Shown here: positions 6,822-15,893 of the stretch, piece after piece | Layout: the number at the start of each line of letters is the position of its first letter | Position numbering within the stretch: position 1 is the first letter of the stretch | Source: Bacillota bacterium | GTDB lineage: Bacteria; Bacillota; Clostridia; Lachnospirales; Anaerotignaceae | Assembly: GCA_019422105.1 (NCBI GenBank) | Contig: JAHZDZ010000020.1 | Span: forward strand, 1 to 36,700 | Direction of reading: 5' to 3' | Length of the DNA: 36,700 nucleotides | Notes under the pieces: model-generated | Seen by the model: only the letters and a program-made list of their open reading frames with translations | Told to the model about the DNA's origin: nothing | Database searches by the model: none | Translations under genes and position numbers: made by a program

Positions 6822-8282
6822 TTATAGCATAGGTGAAATTAATCTTGATACGGATTCCCTGATTTTAAACACAGCGGAGCGCTTCCGGTACCACTCGGGG
6901 GTGATTTCCGTACAGTATTTCAAATCATTTAAAAAATCGGCCTCCAGCATTTCCGTTACACCTCTGTCATAAATGAAGGAGTTAACCTCAAAATTTAAGT
7001 CAAAGCTTCTGATATCCATGTTCGCTGTGCCGACGGAGGAAACAATACCGTCTATAAACATTGCTTTGGAGTGAATAAATCCCTTCTCGTACTGGTAACA
7101 GCGCACCCCTACATCCAAGAGCTCTCCCAGATAGGACATACTGGCCCAATACACGAAAAAGTGATCGGGATGAGCCGGTATCACAACTCTGACATCAATG
7201 CCTGAGAGAGCCGCAACCTTTAACGCCTCAAATATACTGTCATCCGGCACAAAATAGGGTGTTTCAATGTAGATATTTCTCTCGGCTTCGTTCATCATTT
7301 TAAAATAACCGTCTCTTATATTTTTCCATTTAGTATCGGGACCGCTGGAGACTATCTGCATTTTAACTCCGTCATATTGAAGCTTTTCAGGAAAGTATCT
7401 GCTGTTATACCCTATTTTGGCTTTTGAAGTAAAGTTCCAGTCCAGCAAAAACCTGAATTCCAGCTGGTCAACAGCGTCTCCCGTAATGCGCAGATGAGTG
7501 TCGCGCCACGGGCCGTAGCGGCGTACGGCGCCTAAGTATTCGTCACCAATGTTAAATCCGCCGATATATCCGATTTCACCGTCCACAACACAGATTTTCC
7601 TGTGGTTGCGGTAGTTTATTCTGGCTATCATAGGGGGCAGGAAGGCTACGGCATGTCCTCCCGCTTCCTGAAGCTCGTCAAAAAAATCCTTTGGCAGCCC
7701 GCTGCAGCCCATGCCGTCATAGAGAAGGTTTACCTCCACTCCCTCAGCGGCTTTTTTTGTCAACTCCCCGACAACCTTTCTGCCCAGATTATCCCCGCGC
7801 AGAATGTAGTATTCCATGTGAATAAAGCTTTTGGCATGCCTGATATCGTCAATCAGGGAATCAAATTTGCTTTTGCCGTCGATAAAGCGGCTTACACTGT
7901 TGTTGCCGGTAAGCCAGTTGCCGGTGCGCAGGTGCAAAGACGCAATATCATCCAGATACATGAAGCCCGTGATGGATTCTCTGCCCTGAATGGCCTCTCT
8001 CTGTTCCTCTATAATGAGCTTTCCTTTCGTTTTTCGGATGTACTCGTCAAAAATCTGCGTATCGTATTTTTCCTTTGCCGCAAACATGCGCTCCCGTTTA
8101 CTGTCTTTGCCAAATATCAGATAAATCAGGAATCCAAGACCGGGTATAAAAAAAAGCACCAGAAGCCATGCCCAGGTACTTGCCGGATTACGGCGCTCAA
8201 AGAAAACCATAAGCCCTGCCAGAAAAACATTTATAACCAACAGTACGGAAACAGATATTGCGATTATTTGGAGTGTGTCCAT
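6822..8282 (-). CDS. cls: Cardiolipin synthase (phospholipase D superfamily)
   Basis: Condenses two phosphatidylglycerols to cardiolipin and glycerol at the membrane. The 486 residues contain two N-terminal membrane helices (about 5-28 and 37-57) and two HKD motifs: H227-x-K229-x4-D234 followed by GYIGGFN, and H404-x-K406-x4-D411 followed by SVGTANMD. The reading frame extends 20 codons upstream to 8342. The start at 8282 is preferred because GGGGGAG lies 7 bases before it and would otherwise be inside the coding region, and because it puts the first helix at the N-terminus as in known Cls proteins. Confidence 0.94.
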   Translation of the reverse strand: MDTLQIIAISVSVLLVINVFLAGLMVFFERRNPASTWAWLLVLFFIPGLGFLIYLIFGKDSKRERMFAAKEKYDTQIFDEYIRKTKGKLIIEEQREAIQGRESITGFMYLDDIASLHLRTGNWLTGNNSVSRFIDGKSKFDSLIDDIRHAKSFIHMEYYILRGDNLGRKVVGELTKKAAEGVEVNLLYDGMGCSGLPKDFFDELQEAGGHAVAFLPPMIARINYRNHRKICVVDGEIGYIGGFNIGDEYLGAVRRYGPWRDTHLRITGDAVDQLEFRFLLDWNFTSKAKIGYNSRYFPEKLQYDGVKMQIVSSGPDTKWKNIRDGYFKMMNEAERNIYIETPYFVPDDSIFEALKVAALSGIDVRVVIPAHPDHFFVYWASMSYLGELLDVGVRCYQYEKGFIHSKAMFIDGIVSSVGTANMDIRSFDLNFEVNSFIYDRGVTEMLEADFLNDLKYCTEITPEWYRKRSAVFKIRESVSRLISPML

Positions 8283-8342
8283 TCCTATCTCCCCCTTTTT
8301 TGTCAACCCCTCTGCAATAGAAGGACACAGTAGCTTTTTCAA

Positions 8343-8500
8343 CCTTGAGTTTTGCCCAAATCCACGCGCTTTTTGAAAAAAGCAAGGCGAAAACTTTCAG
8401 GAACCCGCAAAATTACGCGGGTTGAATAGAGTCAAGGGTAAAACCCTTGCAGGGTTTTAGGGACAGAAGCCCTAAGAACTTGACTTTATAATTATTTTAT
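8343..8500. other. Hairpin-rich spacer with a multi-arm structure
   Basis: No coding signal. AACCCGC (8402-8408) pairs with GCGGGTT (8417-8423). AGTCAAG (8430-8436) pairs with CTTGACT (8479-8485) and encloses AAAACCC (8440-8446)/GGGTTTT (8452-8458) and TTAGGG (8457-8462)/CCCTAA (8470-8475), which share two bases. The multi-arm layout recalls the 5' repeats, although the sequence differs. It lies between the divergent cls and the 8829 gene, so it could be a leader for cls or an independent element. Confidence 0.6.
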
Positions 8501-8509
8501 AACCCTTTT

Positions 8510-8676
8510 GGTAAAAATAATCTCGCTTTGCTCGGATAATAAACTGGAATCCAATAGATTACTGCGTAAATCTAATGGTAAAAATAACCTCGCTTTGCTC
8601 GGATAATAAACTGGAACCCAATAGATTACTGCGCAAATCTATTGGTAAAAATAACCTCGCTTTGCTCGGTTATTTT
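8510..8676 (+). repeat. 67-bp tandem repeat, about 2.5 units, ending in a terminator-like hairpin
   Basis: The 13-mer TCGCTTTGCTCGG recurs at 8523, 8590 and 8657, exactly 67 bases apart, with nearly identical sequence between. Each unit carries CCAATAGATT..AATCTATTGG; it is perfect at 8618-8645 and has one mismatch at 8551-8578. In the third, partial unit AAATAACC and GGTTATTT pair around the 13-mer and a T-run follows, so the array ends like an intrinsic terminator. The reverse complement of the 13-mer is in repeat copy D near the left edge. Confidence 0.8.
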
Positions 8677-8828
8677 TTATTATTGCCTGAAACGGGACAA
8701 AAATCAAGTTTTTTTACAAGATTGTAAAATTACTATTTCCTAAATTCAAATTAAATGATACAATAAGTATTACGGTAATCGTACTTGTAAAGTATGAAAC
8801 AAAAAGAAAGAGAAAGGAGGAACAAAGG

Positions 8829-9284
8829 ATGCATTTATCAGCAGGCGACATCACCCTGATTGTGATTTTTATCATTGCTGCAATTATCATCGGTTTGTAT
8901 TTCTTTAACAGAAAAAATCTGAAAAAATATATAGAGGCGCAGGATTTTATTGAAGAAAATAAAATGACTGTCCAGATATTTGTCATCGATAAACGCTTTG
9001 AAAAGCCGACAGAGCAGAATCTGCCGAAAATGATTTATGAAAAGCTGCCCAAAACAGCGCGTATGCGCAAAATGGCTATTGTAAAGGCAAAGATTGGTCC
9101 GCAGATACAGACTCTTACCTGTGATAAGAATGTTTATGAAGTGTTGGCGACAAAGAAAAACGTCAAGGTTGTATTATCCGGTATCTATATTGTCAATATT
9201 GTGGGAATGAATCTGGCAAATAAAAAGAAAAAGAGCTGGCGTGAAAAGCTATCTGTTTTCGCACAGAAAAATACGAAAAAGTAA
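8829..9284 (+). CDS. Small single-span membrane protein, function unknown
   Basis: A 151-residue protein. An N-terminal hydrophobic helix (about 8-27) is followed by a Lys-rich, probably cytoplasmic domain that ends in a very basic tail (KKKKSWREK... KNTKK). The domain at 45-130 alternates strand-like segments (TVQIFVIDKRF, MAIVKAKIG, VKVVLSGIYIVNIVG). I recognise no family. AAGGAGG with 8-base spacing gives a clear start. Upstream, TGA-TACAAT at 8756-8764 is a plausible extended -10. It forms a single-gene unit closed by the terminator near 9371. Confidence 0.75.
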   Translation: MHLSAGDITLIVIFIIAAIIIGLYFFNRKNLKKYIEAQDFIEENKMTVQIFVIDKRFEKPTEQNLPKMIYEKLPKTARMRKMAIVKAKIGPQIQTLTCDKNVYEVLATKKNVKVVLSGIYIVNIVGMNLANKKKKSWREKLSVFAQKNTKK

Positions 9285-9370
9285 GACGAACCCGCAAAAT
9301 GATTTGGCAGAAAAATATAAATTTTCGGCCCTGTAAGGCAATGCCAGAAAAAAATAAATAGGCATAATAA

Positions 9371-9406
9371 AAAAAGAAAGCCTGACATCAGGCTTTCTTT
9401 TTTTTC
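9371..9406. terminator. Bidirectional intrinsic terminator
   Basis: The 12-bp stem AAAGAAAGCCTG/CAGGCTTTCTTT has loop ACAT, flanked by an A-run on the left and a T-run on the right. It would stop both the 8829 gene and the convergent 9494-10837 gene. On the minus strand two more small hairpins (CTGCC/GGCAG and GGGG/CCCC, 9429-9458) precede it. Confidence 0.85.
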
Positions 9407-9493
9407 AGGTGTTTAACAGTTTTGGCTATGCTGCCCACTAATGGCAGGGGGATTCAACCCCTTCTGATGAATGGCTTTTTATTTTCTGTTATT

Positions 9494-10837
9494 TTAAGAG
9501 CTTGAGGCTTCAGATGCCTTTCGCTTTTCTGTTTTTTCAATATAAGCCCATTTCACACGTCTGTTCACAATATCCTCCACATGGATATCCATACCGTAAA
9601 CTGTTATGTCAAAAGCGCTGCCCTCCGGTGGTATGGTATCAAGACGGCTGAAGATTAGTCCGCCCACTGTATAGAAGTCAATATCCTCAGGAAAATCTAT
9701 TTGAAGTATTTCTGAAAGTACGTCTATACTCAGTTCTCCGGATACCCTCCACAGATTATCCCCTGTTTTTTTTATTTCCTCCTCCTCCGGCACGTCAAAC
9801 TCATCATAAATATCACCTACTATCTCCTCCAGCAAATCCTCCATGGTGACGATACCAGCCGTATCCCCATATTCGCTGATGACAACTGCAAAGGATATTT
9901 TATTTTTCTGCATATTGCGGAACAGATCATCAATTTTAATGGACTCCGGTACATAATAAGGGGTGTGAAGTTGTTCCGCCAGGCCGCTTTCTTCGCCGCC
10001 TCTGCTTTTCAGCAAAAAGGTTCTGGCATTCAATATCCCTTTGATATGGTCTATGTTGCCTTCATAAACCGGAAAGCGGGAAAAACCGCTGTTTTCGATG
10101 ACGGAGATAACTTCCTTTGTGTCCATTTCAATGGGGATTGCCCTGACGTCCACGCAGGGCGTCATAATTTCCCTTGCCACTTTATTGTTAAACTCAAATA
10201 TATTCTCTATCATTTCCTTCTCTTCCGGCTCAATGGCGCCGCTTTCCTCACCGACCCCCACCATAAGCCGTATTTCTTCCTCTGTTACGCCTTCCTCTTT
10301 TTCCTCATCGCCCAAGCCCAGAAGGTGCAGGGCGATGCCTGTGGATTTTGTCAAAAACCAGATAACGGGGCGCATGAGTGTGGAGAGGGCAGCGATAACG
10401 CCGCTTGTAAATTTTGCTACCTCCATGGACTTTTGCATGGCAATTCTTTTGGGCACTAATTCCCCGAATATCAGCATAAAATAGGAGAGCACCACTGTGA
10501 TTAAAATGACAGCGGCTGTGTCCAGTATATTTTCCGGTATTCTGCGAACCCCTAAATCCTCAACCGCCCATTGTACAATTATATTGGAAAAGCTCTCCGC
10601 TGCAAAAGCACTGGCTAAAAAGCCGGATAAGGTAATGCCAATTTGTATGGAGGATAAAAACCCTGACGGTTCCTCCACCATTTTTAAAAGTCGTTTTGCT
10701 GTTTTATCCTCCTTCTCGGCCATTTTTTTCAGCCTGGCCGGATTTAGGGATATGACGGCAATTTCAGCCGCTGCAAAAAAAGCGTTAAAAAATATTAAAA
10801 CCACCTGTAACAACAAGGGTCCTAAAACAGATTCCAT
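9494..10837 (-). CDS. CNNM/CorC-HlyC family membrane protein with CBS pair
   Basis: The 447-residue protein has the usual three-part layout. An N-terminal CNNM (DUF21) domain with about four hydrophobic segments (residues 1-190) is followed by a CBS pair (about 215-335, beginning REIMTPCVDV) and a C-terminal CorC/HlyC domain (about 350-430, WRVSGELSIDVL). The family is often labelled hemolysin, but better-studied members act in Mg2+/Na+ homeostasis. That role is inferred from the family. AGGAGG lies 7 bases upstream. It appears monocistronic and shares the terminator at 9371-9406. Confidence 0.92.
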   Translation of the reverse strand: MESVLGPLLLQVVLIFFNAFFAAAEIAVISLNPARLKKMAEKEDKTAKRLLKMVEEPSGFLSSIQIGITLSGFLASAFAAESFSNIIVQWAVEDLGVRRIPENILDTAAVILITVVLSYFMLIFGELVPKRIAMQKSMEVAKFTSGVIAALSTLMRPVIWFLTKSTGIALHLLGLGDEEKEEGVTEEEIRLMVGVGEESGAIEPEEKEMIENIFEFNNKVAREIMTPCVDVRAIPIEMDTKEVISVIENSGFSRFPVYEGNIDHIKGILNARTFLLKSRGGEESGLAEQLHTPYYVPESIKIDDLFRNMQKNKISFAVVISEYGDTAGIVTMEDLLEEIVGDIYDEFDVPEEEEIKKTGDNLWRVSGELSIDVLSEILQIDFPEDIDFYTVGGLIFSRLDTIPPEGSAFDITVYGMDIHVEDIVNRRVKWAYIEKTEKRKASEASSS

Positions 10838-10920
10838 TTAGATTCCTCCTGATAGTACTCCTAAAATTATTATAAACTTTGTTTTGTTATCGCTGTATCA
10901 ACGATATTGTCAATATCTTT

Positions 10921-11070
10921 TTAGCAGCGCAGAAAGGGCGATACCCATATTTTATTTATACTGTCCATAAAACGGAAACTTAAAAAAAATCTGTACCTTT
11001 TTTCTTTGCGCCCCGGCATGTAATACGGATTGCCGGTAAAACACCGGGGCTTCAAACTGTGCCCATCCAT
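10921..11070 (-). CDS. Possible small ORF, 49 residues
   Basis: An open frame begins MDGHSLKPRCFTGNPYYMPG and is rich in Arg/Lys and aromatics. AAAGGAG lies 11 bases upstream, a long spacing. It would be read toward the CNNM/CorC gene, 83 bases away. A strong stem (GCCCCGG/CCGGGGC, about 11010-11050) lies inside it and could mean that the region is a structured RNA, not a gene. No family recognised. Confidence 0.3.
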   Translation of the reverse strand: MDGHSLKPRCFTGNPYYMPGRKEKRYRFFLSFRFMDSINKIWVSPFLRC

Positions 11071-11094
11071 GAAGGTTTCATCTCCTTTTCTATT

Positions 11095-11257
11095 CTATAG
11101 GATATAAAAGCACAAAAAGACATAACCCGCTTGAGATTGGAAAGCAGGCTATGCCTTTTTATTTTTAATGAAATAATCTGCCCGGCAGCGCCGGTACTGT
11201 CTGAATCATCCATGATATAATCGGCTCCATACTGAAAAAGTAAAGTGGTTATATTAT
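11095..11257. other. Intergenic hairpin and candidate promoter
   Basis: An imperfect 14-position hairpin (about 11118-11154, 11 pairs) is followed by TTTTTATTTTT on the plus strand and looks like a terminator with no obvious upstream plus-strand gene. Further right, TG-A-TATAAT at 11213-11221 is a good extended -10 for the small plus-strand ORF at 11258. Confidence 0.4.
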
Positions 11258-11491
11258 ATGCAGTGGACATATTACTGTCAATCGGGAAGGCTTTTATTTT
11301 ACATAGATTTAACAGAAAGAAAGCCGGCTGAACAGGACTATGCTGCTGTTTCTATTTTATACGCGGAACAGGTCAAAACCAACGCAATTTTGAAGAAGGA
11401 GCATAGTATTTTTTTCCAGAACGGCGGGGTCCTCACTGAAATGAACATTGGAGAGGCTTTGCATAGAGCAGAACGAATTTTCATGGAATAA
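11258..11491 (+). CDS. Small hypothetical protein, 77 residues
   Basis: No family recognised. Codon choice looks like that of neighbouring genes. An extended -10 lies 37 bases upstream, and a strong terminator begins at the stop codon, which argues for a real gene. Against it, there is no good ribosome binding site (only AAAGTGG 12 bases upstream). The product is mixed alpha/beta in appearance, with no signal peptide or membrane segment. It is convergent with the activase gene and shares its terminator. Confidence 0.5.
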   Translation: MQWTYYCQSGRLLFYIDLTERKPAEQDYAAVSILYAEQVKTNAILKKEHSIFFQNGGVLTEMNIGEALHRAERIFME

Positions 11492-11522
11492 AAATCCCTC
11501 CGCGTTATCGGGAGGGATTTTT
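11490..11522. terminator. Bidirectional terminator
   Basis: AATCCCTCC and GGAGGGATT pair around an eight- to nine-base loop, with an A-run and a T-run on either side. It serves the small plus-strand ORF and the convergent activase gene that ends at 11550. Confidence 0.85.
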
Positions 11523-11549
11523 AATGTTTTATGGTCGCTTCTTTATTTT

Positions 11550-14500
11550 CTACAATATAGGATAAAAATCAATATCGCTGGTTGTCAATTCTGTATTCAG
11601 ATTGACCTCCTTTTCATCCTCCACCATAGCCAGAAGGTTTTTGTTGGCGCTTGCCAGCATCAGCTTGATTCTGTTGAGCTGGTTTACCTCGCTGGCGCCC
11701 GGGTCATAGTCAATGGCGACGATATTCGCAAGAGGATTTCGTTTTCTGATTTCCTTAATAACACCTTTTCCGACTACATGGTTTGGCAGACAGCCAAAGG
11801 GCTGTGTACAGACAATATTTTTAACGCCGCTTCTGATAAGCTCAATCATTTCTCCTGTTAAAAACCAGCCTTCTCCCGTCTGGTTGCAAAGAGATACATA
11901 GGAGCAGGCGTAGATGCCGATAAGCTCAATACTGTCGGGTGCTGTAAAGCGTTTGCTGTCCATTAGGGCATTTACCATGGGTTTTTGATAGAACTCAATA
12001 AGCTTTATAGCTGCCTGGCCAAGCATTTTATTTTTACGGCTTCCGCCCAGATATTTTTCCTTTTGGAGCATGTTGTAGGCGCTGTAGAGACCGAAGCCCA
12101 GAAGGTCGGGAACGACAGCCTCCGCGCCCTCGCTTTCCAAAAGCCCTACAATGTCATTGTTGGCGGTCGGATGGAATTTTACCAGTATTTCACCAACAAC
12201 GCCGACTTTGGGCTTCACTGCGTTTGTAATCTCAAAACGATCAAAGTCACGGACGATTCCCCTGATGTTCTTTTTAAAGGCAGACCATTTTCCGCTTTTT
12301 ACGTCCTGCTTTACCTTTTCATTCCATTTGTCATAGAGGGCGTTGGCTGAGCCTTTTATTTTTTCGTAGGGCCGCACCTTATAGAGCACACGCATAAACA
12401 GATCACCGTATACAAAGGCCTGCATCGCCCTGTGAAGAAGGGGAACTGTCAACTGGAAGCCGGGGTTTTTCTCAATGCCGCCTGCGCTGACGGAAACTAC
12501 GGGAATTTGCTCCATACCGGCATTTTTCAGTGCTTTTCTGATAAAGCCGATATAGTTTGTGGCCCTGCAGCCGCCGCCGGTCTGTGAAATCAGCACAGCG
12601 GTTTTATTTAAATCATATTTGCCGCTTCTGAGTGCTTTTAAAACCTGCCCCACAACAATAATAGCGGGATAGCAGGCGTCATTGTTGACATATTTGATAC
12701 CCTCGTCGATGGAATCCCTGTCCATGGAGGGCATAACATCCAGCCTGTAGCCGCAGGATTTGAATGCCTCTTTAATAATGTCAAAATGTATGGGGGACAT
12801 CTGAGGGCAGAGGATAGTATAGTCCTTTTTCATCTCTTCCGTGAAAATGTGGCGTTTCAGAGAGGCATCTCCCTTTTTGATTTTGACTCCCTTGCTTCCT
12901 CTGTCCTCAATGGCTGCAATAAGGGAGCGCACTCTGATTCTGGCAGCGCCCAAATTGCTGACCTCGTCTATTTTGAGGGAGGTATATATTTTTCCGGCAG
13001 CTGTCAGAATATCTCTGACCTCATCGGTTGTCACAGCGTCAAGGCCGCAGCCAAAGGAATTCAGCTGAACGTACTCAACATCGCTTCTGGTTTTGACAAA
13101 GGCGGCTGCCTCATAAAGTCTGGAATGATAGGTCCACTGATCACGGACAACCAAAGGCCGCTCCACGTTTCCCAGATGGGCAACGGAATCCTCTGTCAGC
13201 ACGGCGATATGATAGCTTGTGATAAGCTCAGGAATGCCGTGGTTTACCTCGGGATCCACATGGTAGGGTCTGCCGCCAAGAACAATCGCCGTCATATGAT
13301 GATCTTTTATATATTGCAGCGCCTCTGTGCCTTTTTGGTGCATATCCTCGCGGAAGGCGCTCCACTCCTGCCATCCCTTATCCACCGCGTTTTGTATTTC
13401 TCTCTGGCTGATGCCTTTCCCCTTGAATTCTTTATACAGTCGTTTTACAAGGGAGGGCCTATCGCCCAGATTCAAAAACGGGTTCATAAAATCAATATTT
13501 TTTTCCTTTAATTCCTCCACGTTATTTTTGATATTCTCGGAATAGGAGGCGACAATAGGGCAGTTGAAGTGGTTATCCGCGTTTTGGATATCCTCTCTCT
13601 CATAGGCCACACTGGGATAAAATATAAATTTAATGCCGTTTTCTATCAAATACATAATATGTCCGTGTACCAGCTTTGCAGGGTAGCAGACGGATTCGCT
13701 CGGTATGGATTCAATGCCCATCTCATAAATTTTTTTGCTTGACGCAGGGGATAACTCTACATGGTAGCCAAGGGCTGTAAAAAATGTAAACCAGAAGGGG
13801 TAATCCTCATACATATTCAGCACTCTCGGTATTCCCACAGCGCCTCTGGGCGCCTTTTCAATGCGCAGAGGTGTATAGCCAAACAGTCTTTTGAATTTAT
13901 AGTCATAGAGATTGGGAATATCCTTGTTTGACTTTTCCAGCCCCAGCCCTCTTTCACAGCGGTTTCCGGTTATAAAGCGTCTGCCGCCGCTGAAATTATT
14001 GATGGTGAGAAGACAGTTATTGGCGCATTTTCCGCAGCGCGCCAGCTTTGCCTCTATTTGCAGGCTGTTCATGGCTTCCCTTGAAATGAGAGTAGTTTTA
14101 TAGCCCTCCTCATATTTATCCCTTGCAATAAGCCCGGCGCCAAAAGCACCCATAATTCCGGCAATATCAGGGCGTACTGCCTCTCTGCCGCTGATAACCT
14201 CAAAGCTTTTGAGCACGGCGTCATTATAGAAGGTACCGCCCTGTACTACAATACTTTTGCCCAGTGCCTTAGGGTCTGATATTTTGATAACCTTCAGCAG
14301 AGCATTTTTGATGACGGAATAGGCCAAGCCGGCAGAAATATCACTTACCTGCGCGCCTTCCTTCTGTGCCTGCTTTACTCTGGAATTCATAAATACCGTA
14401 CAGCGTGATCCTAAATCGATTGGATTTTTAGCCAAAAGGGCATTTTTCGCGAAGTCTGCCACAGAATAATTCAGCGATTTTGCGAATGTCTCGATAAAGG

Positions 14501-15893
14501 AGCCGCATCCCGAGGAGCAAGCCTCGTTTAATTGTACACTGTCAATGACATGGTTTTTGATACGGATACATTTCATATCCTGGCCGCCGATATCCAATAT
14601 AAAGTCCACATCAGGGCGGAAAAAGCTTGCCGCCTTATAGTGGGCAACCGTTTCGATATAGCCCAAGTCCATCATGAGCGCTTCCTTGATGAGACCTTCC
14701 CCATACCCTGTTACACAGGTATTGCGTATTATCACACCGCCGGGCATCTTATCGTAAAGCTCATTGAGGCTTTCAATGACAACCTTCAGCGGATTTCCCT
14801 CGTTGCCTCCGTAGAAAGAATATAGCAGTTCTCCCTTATCGGAAACCAGGGCCACCTTTGTTGTTGTGGAACCCGCATCCACACCGAGAAATGCGTCTCC
14901 CCGATAGGAGGCCAGGTCAAGCCTTTTTACCTTATCCCTGTCATGGCGCGCACGGAAGGCATCATAATCCTCCTCACTGTGAAAAAGAGGATCGAGGCGG
15001 GAAACCTCCATGGTCAGATCCTTTGCACTGTCAAGCTTTTTTTCCAGGCTGACAAAATTGTCCTCGTGGTCGGGCTTTGCGGAGATAGCGGAACCGTAGG
15101 CAGCGAATAAATGAGAATTCTTTGGCACTATGGCCGTGTCGTCCGTCAGTCTCAGTGTTTTAATAAACCTTTCTCTGAGCTCAGAGAGAAAATGGAGCGG
15201 TCCGCCCAAAAAAGTGACATTGCCTCTGATAGGCTTGCCGCAGGCCAGGCCGCTTATGGTCTGGTTTACAACAGCTTGGAAAATGGAGGCGGCCAAATCC
15301 TCTTTTGCTGCGCCCTCGTTGATGAGGGGCTGAATATCCGTTTTGGCGAATACACCGCAGCGGGATGCAATAGGGTAAATCACCTTGTGATTTTTGGCAA
15401 GCTCGTTGAGCCCAATGGCGTCAGTTTGTAACAGAGAAGCCATCTGGTCAATAAAGGAGCCTGTGCCGCCGGCGCATACGCCATTCATCCTCTGCTCGAT
15501 GCCGTTTGAAAAGTAGATAATCTTTGCATCCTCACCGCCAAGCTCTATGGCAACATCAGTTGTGGGAGCAACGGCCTCAATGGCATTGGCCGTTGCGACA
15601 ACCTCCTGTATAAAAGGAATACCCAGACTCTTTGCAATTGAGACGCCGCCGCTTCCTGTAATCATAGCGGAAAAGGTCACATTGCCAAGGGCCTTATGAG
15701 CTTCCTGAATGAGCTTTTCCAGAGTTTTTTTAATTTCCGAGAAATGTCTTTCGTATCGGTCAAATAAAACCGTATATTTATTATTGACTGCAATTACCTT
15801 TATAGTGGTTGACCCGATATCGATACCGAGTCTTACAAAATCTTCGTTGTCAGACACGTAAATACGCCCCCTTATTTCATCTGTCTTACTCAT
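11550..15893 (-). CDS. Giant 2-hydroxyacyl-CoA dehydratase activase-type protein
   Basis: The 1447-residue protein is of the CoA-substrate-specific activase type. Two ASKHA (BadF/BadG/HgdC-like) ATPase domains are present: the first with LGIDIGSTTIK (22-32), GVCAGGTGSF (C140) and SRCGVF (C179); the second with LGVDAGSTTTK (336-346), ACSSGCGSF (C459, C463) and SRCTVF (C498). The Cys pairs match the [4Fe-4S] ligands of HgdC. Then comes a DUF2229-like region (about 680-900, GIPRVLNMYEDYPFW, SESVCYPAKLVHGH) and a C-terminal part recalling the dehydratase subunit. The short family member donates ATP-driven electrons to dehydratases; the substrate of this long form is unknown. ATGA overlap with the TetR gene shows translational coupling. 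Confidence 0.9.
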   Translation of the reverse strand: MSKTDEIRGRIYVSDNEDFVRLGIDIGSTTIKVIAVNNKYTVLFDRYERHFSEIKKTLEKLIQEAHKALGNVTFSAMITGSGGVSIAKSLGIPFIQEVVATANAIEAVAPTTDVAIELGGEDAKIIYFSNGIEQRMNGVCAGGTGSFIDQMASLLQTDAIGLNELAKNHKVIYPIASRCGVFAKTDIQPLINEGAAKEDLAASIFQAVVNQTISGLACGKPIRGNVTFLGGPLHFLSELRERFIKTLRLTDDTAIVPKNSHLFAAYGSAISAKPDHEDNFVSLEKKLDSAKDLTMEVSRLDPLFHSEEDYDAFRARHDRDKVKRLDLASYRGDAFLGVDAGSTTTKVALVSDKGELLYSFYGGNEGNPLKVVIESLNELYDKMPGGVIIRNTCVTGYGEGLIKEALMMDLGYIETVAHYKAASFFRPDVDFILDIGGQDMKCIRIKNHVIDSVQLNEACSSGCGSFIETFAKSLNYSVADFAKNALLAKNPIDLGSRCTVFMNSRVKQAQKEGAQVSDISAGLAYSVIKNALLKVIKISDPKALGKSIVVQGGTFYNDAVLKSFEVISGREAVRPDIAGIMGAFGAGLIARDKYEEGYKTTLISREAMNSLQIEAKLARCGKCANNCLLTINNFSGGRRFITGNRCERGLGLEKSNKDIPNLYDYKFKRLFGYTPLRIEKAPRGAVGIPRVLNMYEDYPFWFTFFTALGYHVELSPASSKKIYEMGIESIPSESVCYPAKLVHGHIMYLIENGIKFIFYPSVAYEREDIQNADNHFNCPIVASYSENIKNNVEELKEKNIDFMNPFLNLGDRPSLVKRLYKEFKGKGISQREIQNAVDKGWQEWSAFREDMHQKGTEALQYIKDHHMTAIVLGGRPYHVDPEVNHGIPELITSYHIAVLTEDSVAHLGNVERPLVVRDQWTYHSRLYEAAAFVKTRSDVEYVQLNSFGCGLDAVTTDEVRDILTAAGKIYTSLKIDEVSNLGAARIRVRSLIAAIEDRGSKGVKIKKGDASLKRHIFTEEMKKDYTILCPQMSPIHFDIIKEAFKSCGYRLDVMPSMDRDSIDEGIKYVNNDACYPAIIVVGQVLKALRSGKYDLNKTAVLISQTGGGCRATNYIGFIRKALKNAGMEQIPVVSVSAGGIEKNPGFQLTVPLLHRAMQAFVYGDLFMRVLYKVRPYEKIKGSANALYDKWNEKVKQDVKSGKWSAFKKNIRGIVRDFDRFEITNAVKPKVGVVGEILVKFHPTANNDIVGLLESEGAEAVVPDLLGFGLYSAYNMLQKEKYLGGSRKNKMLGQAAIKLIEFYQKPMVNALMDSKRFTAPDSIELIGIYACSYVSLCNQTGEGWFLTGEMIELIRSGVKNIVCTQPFGCLPNHVVGKGVIKEIRKRNPLANIVAIDYDPGASEVNQLNRIKLMLASANKNLLAMVEDEKEVNLNTELTTSDIDFYPIL

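Noticed and set aside
9965..10841. Plus-strand open frames opposite the CNNM/CorC gene
   Set aside because: The minus-strand protein has clear domains and a ribosome binding site; the opposite frames do not.
12786..13511. 241-codon plus-strand frame opposite the activase
   Set aside because: It lies wholly inside the strongly supported 1447-residue gene and has no start signal.
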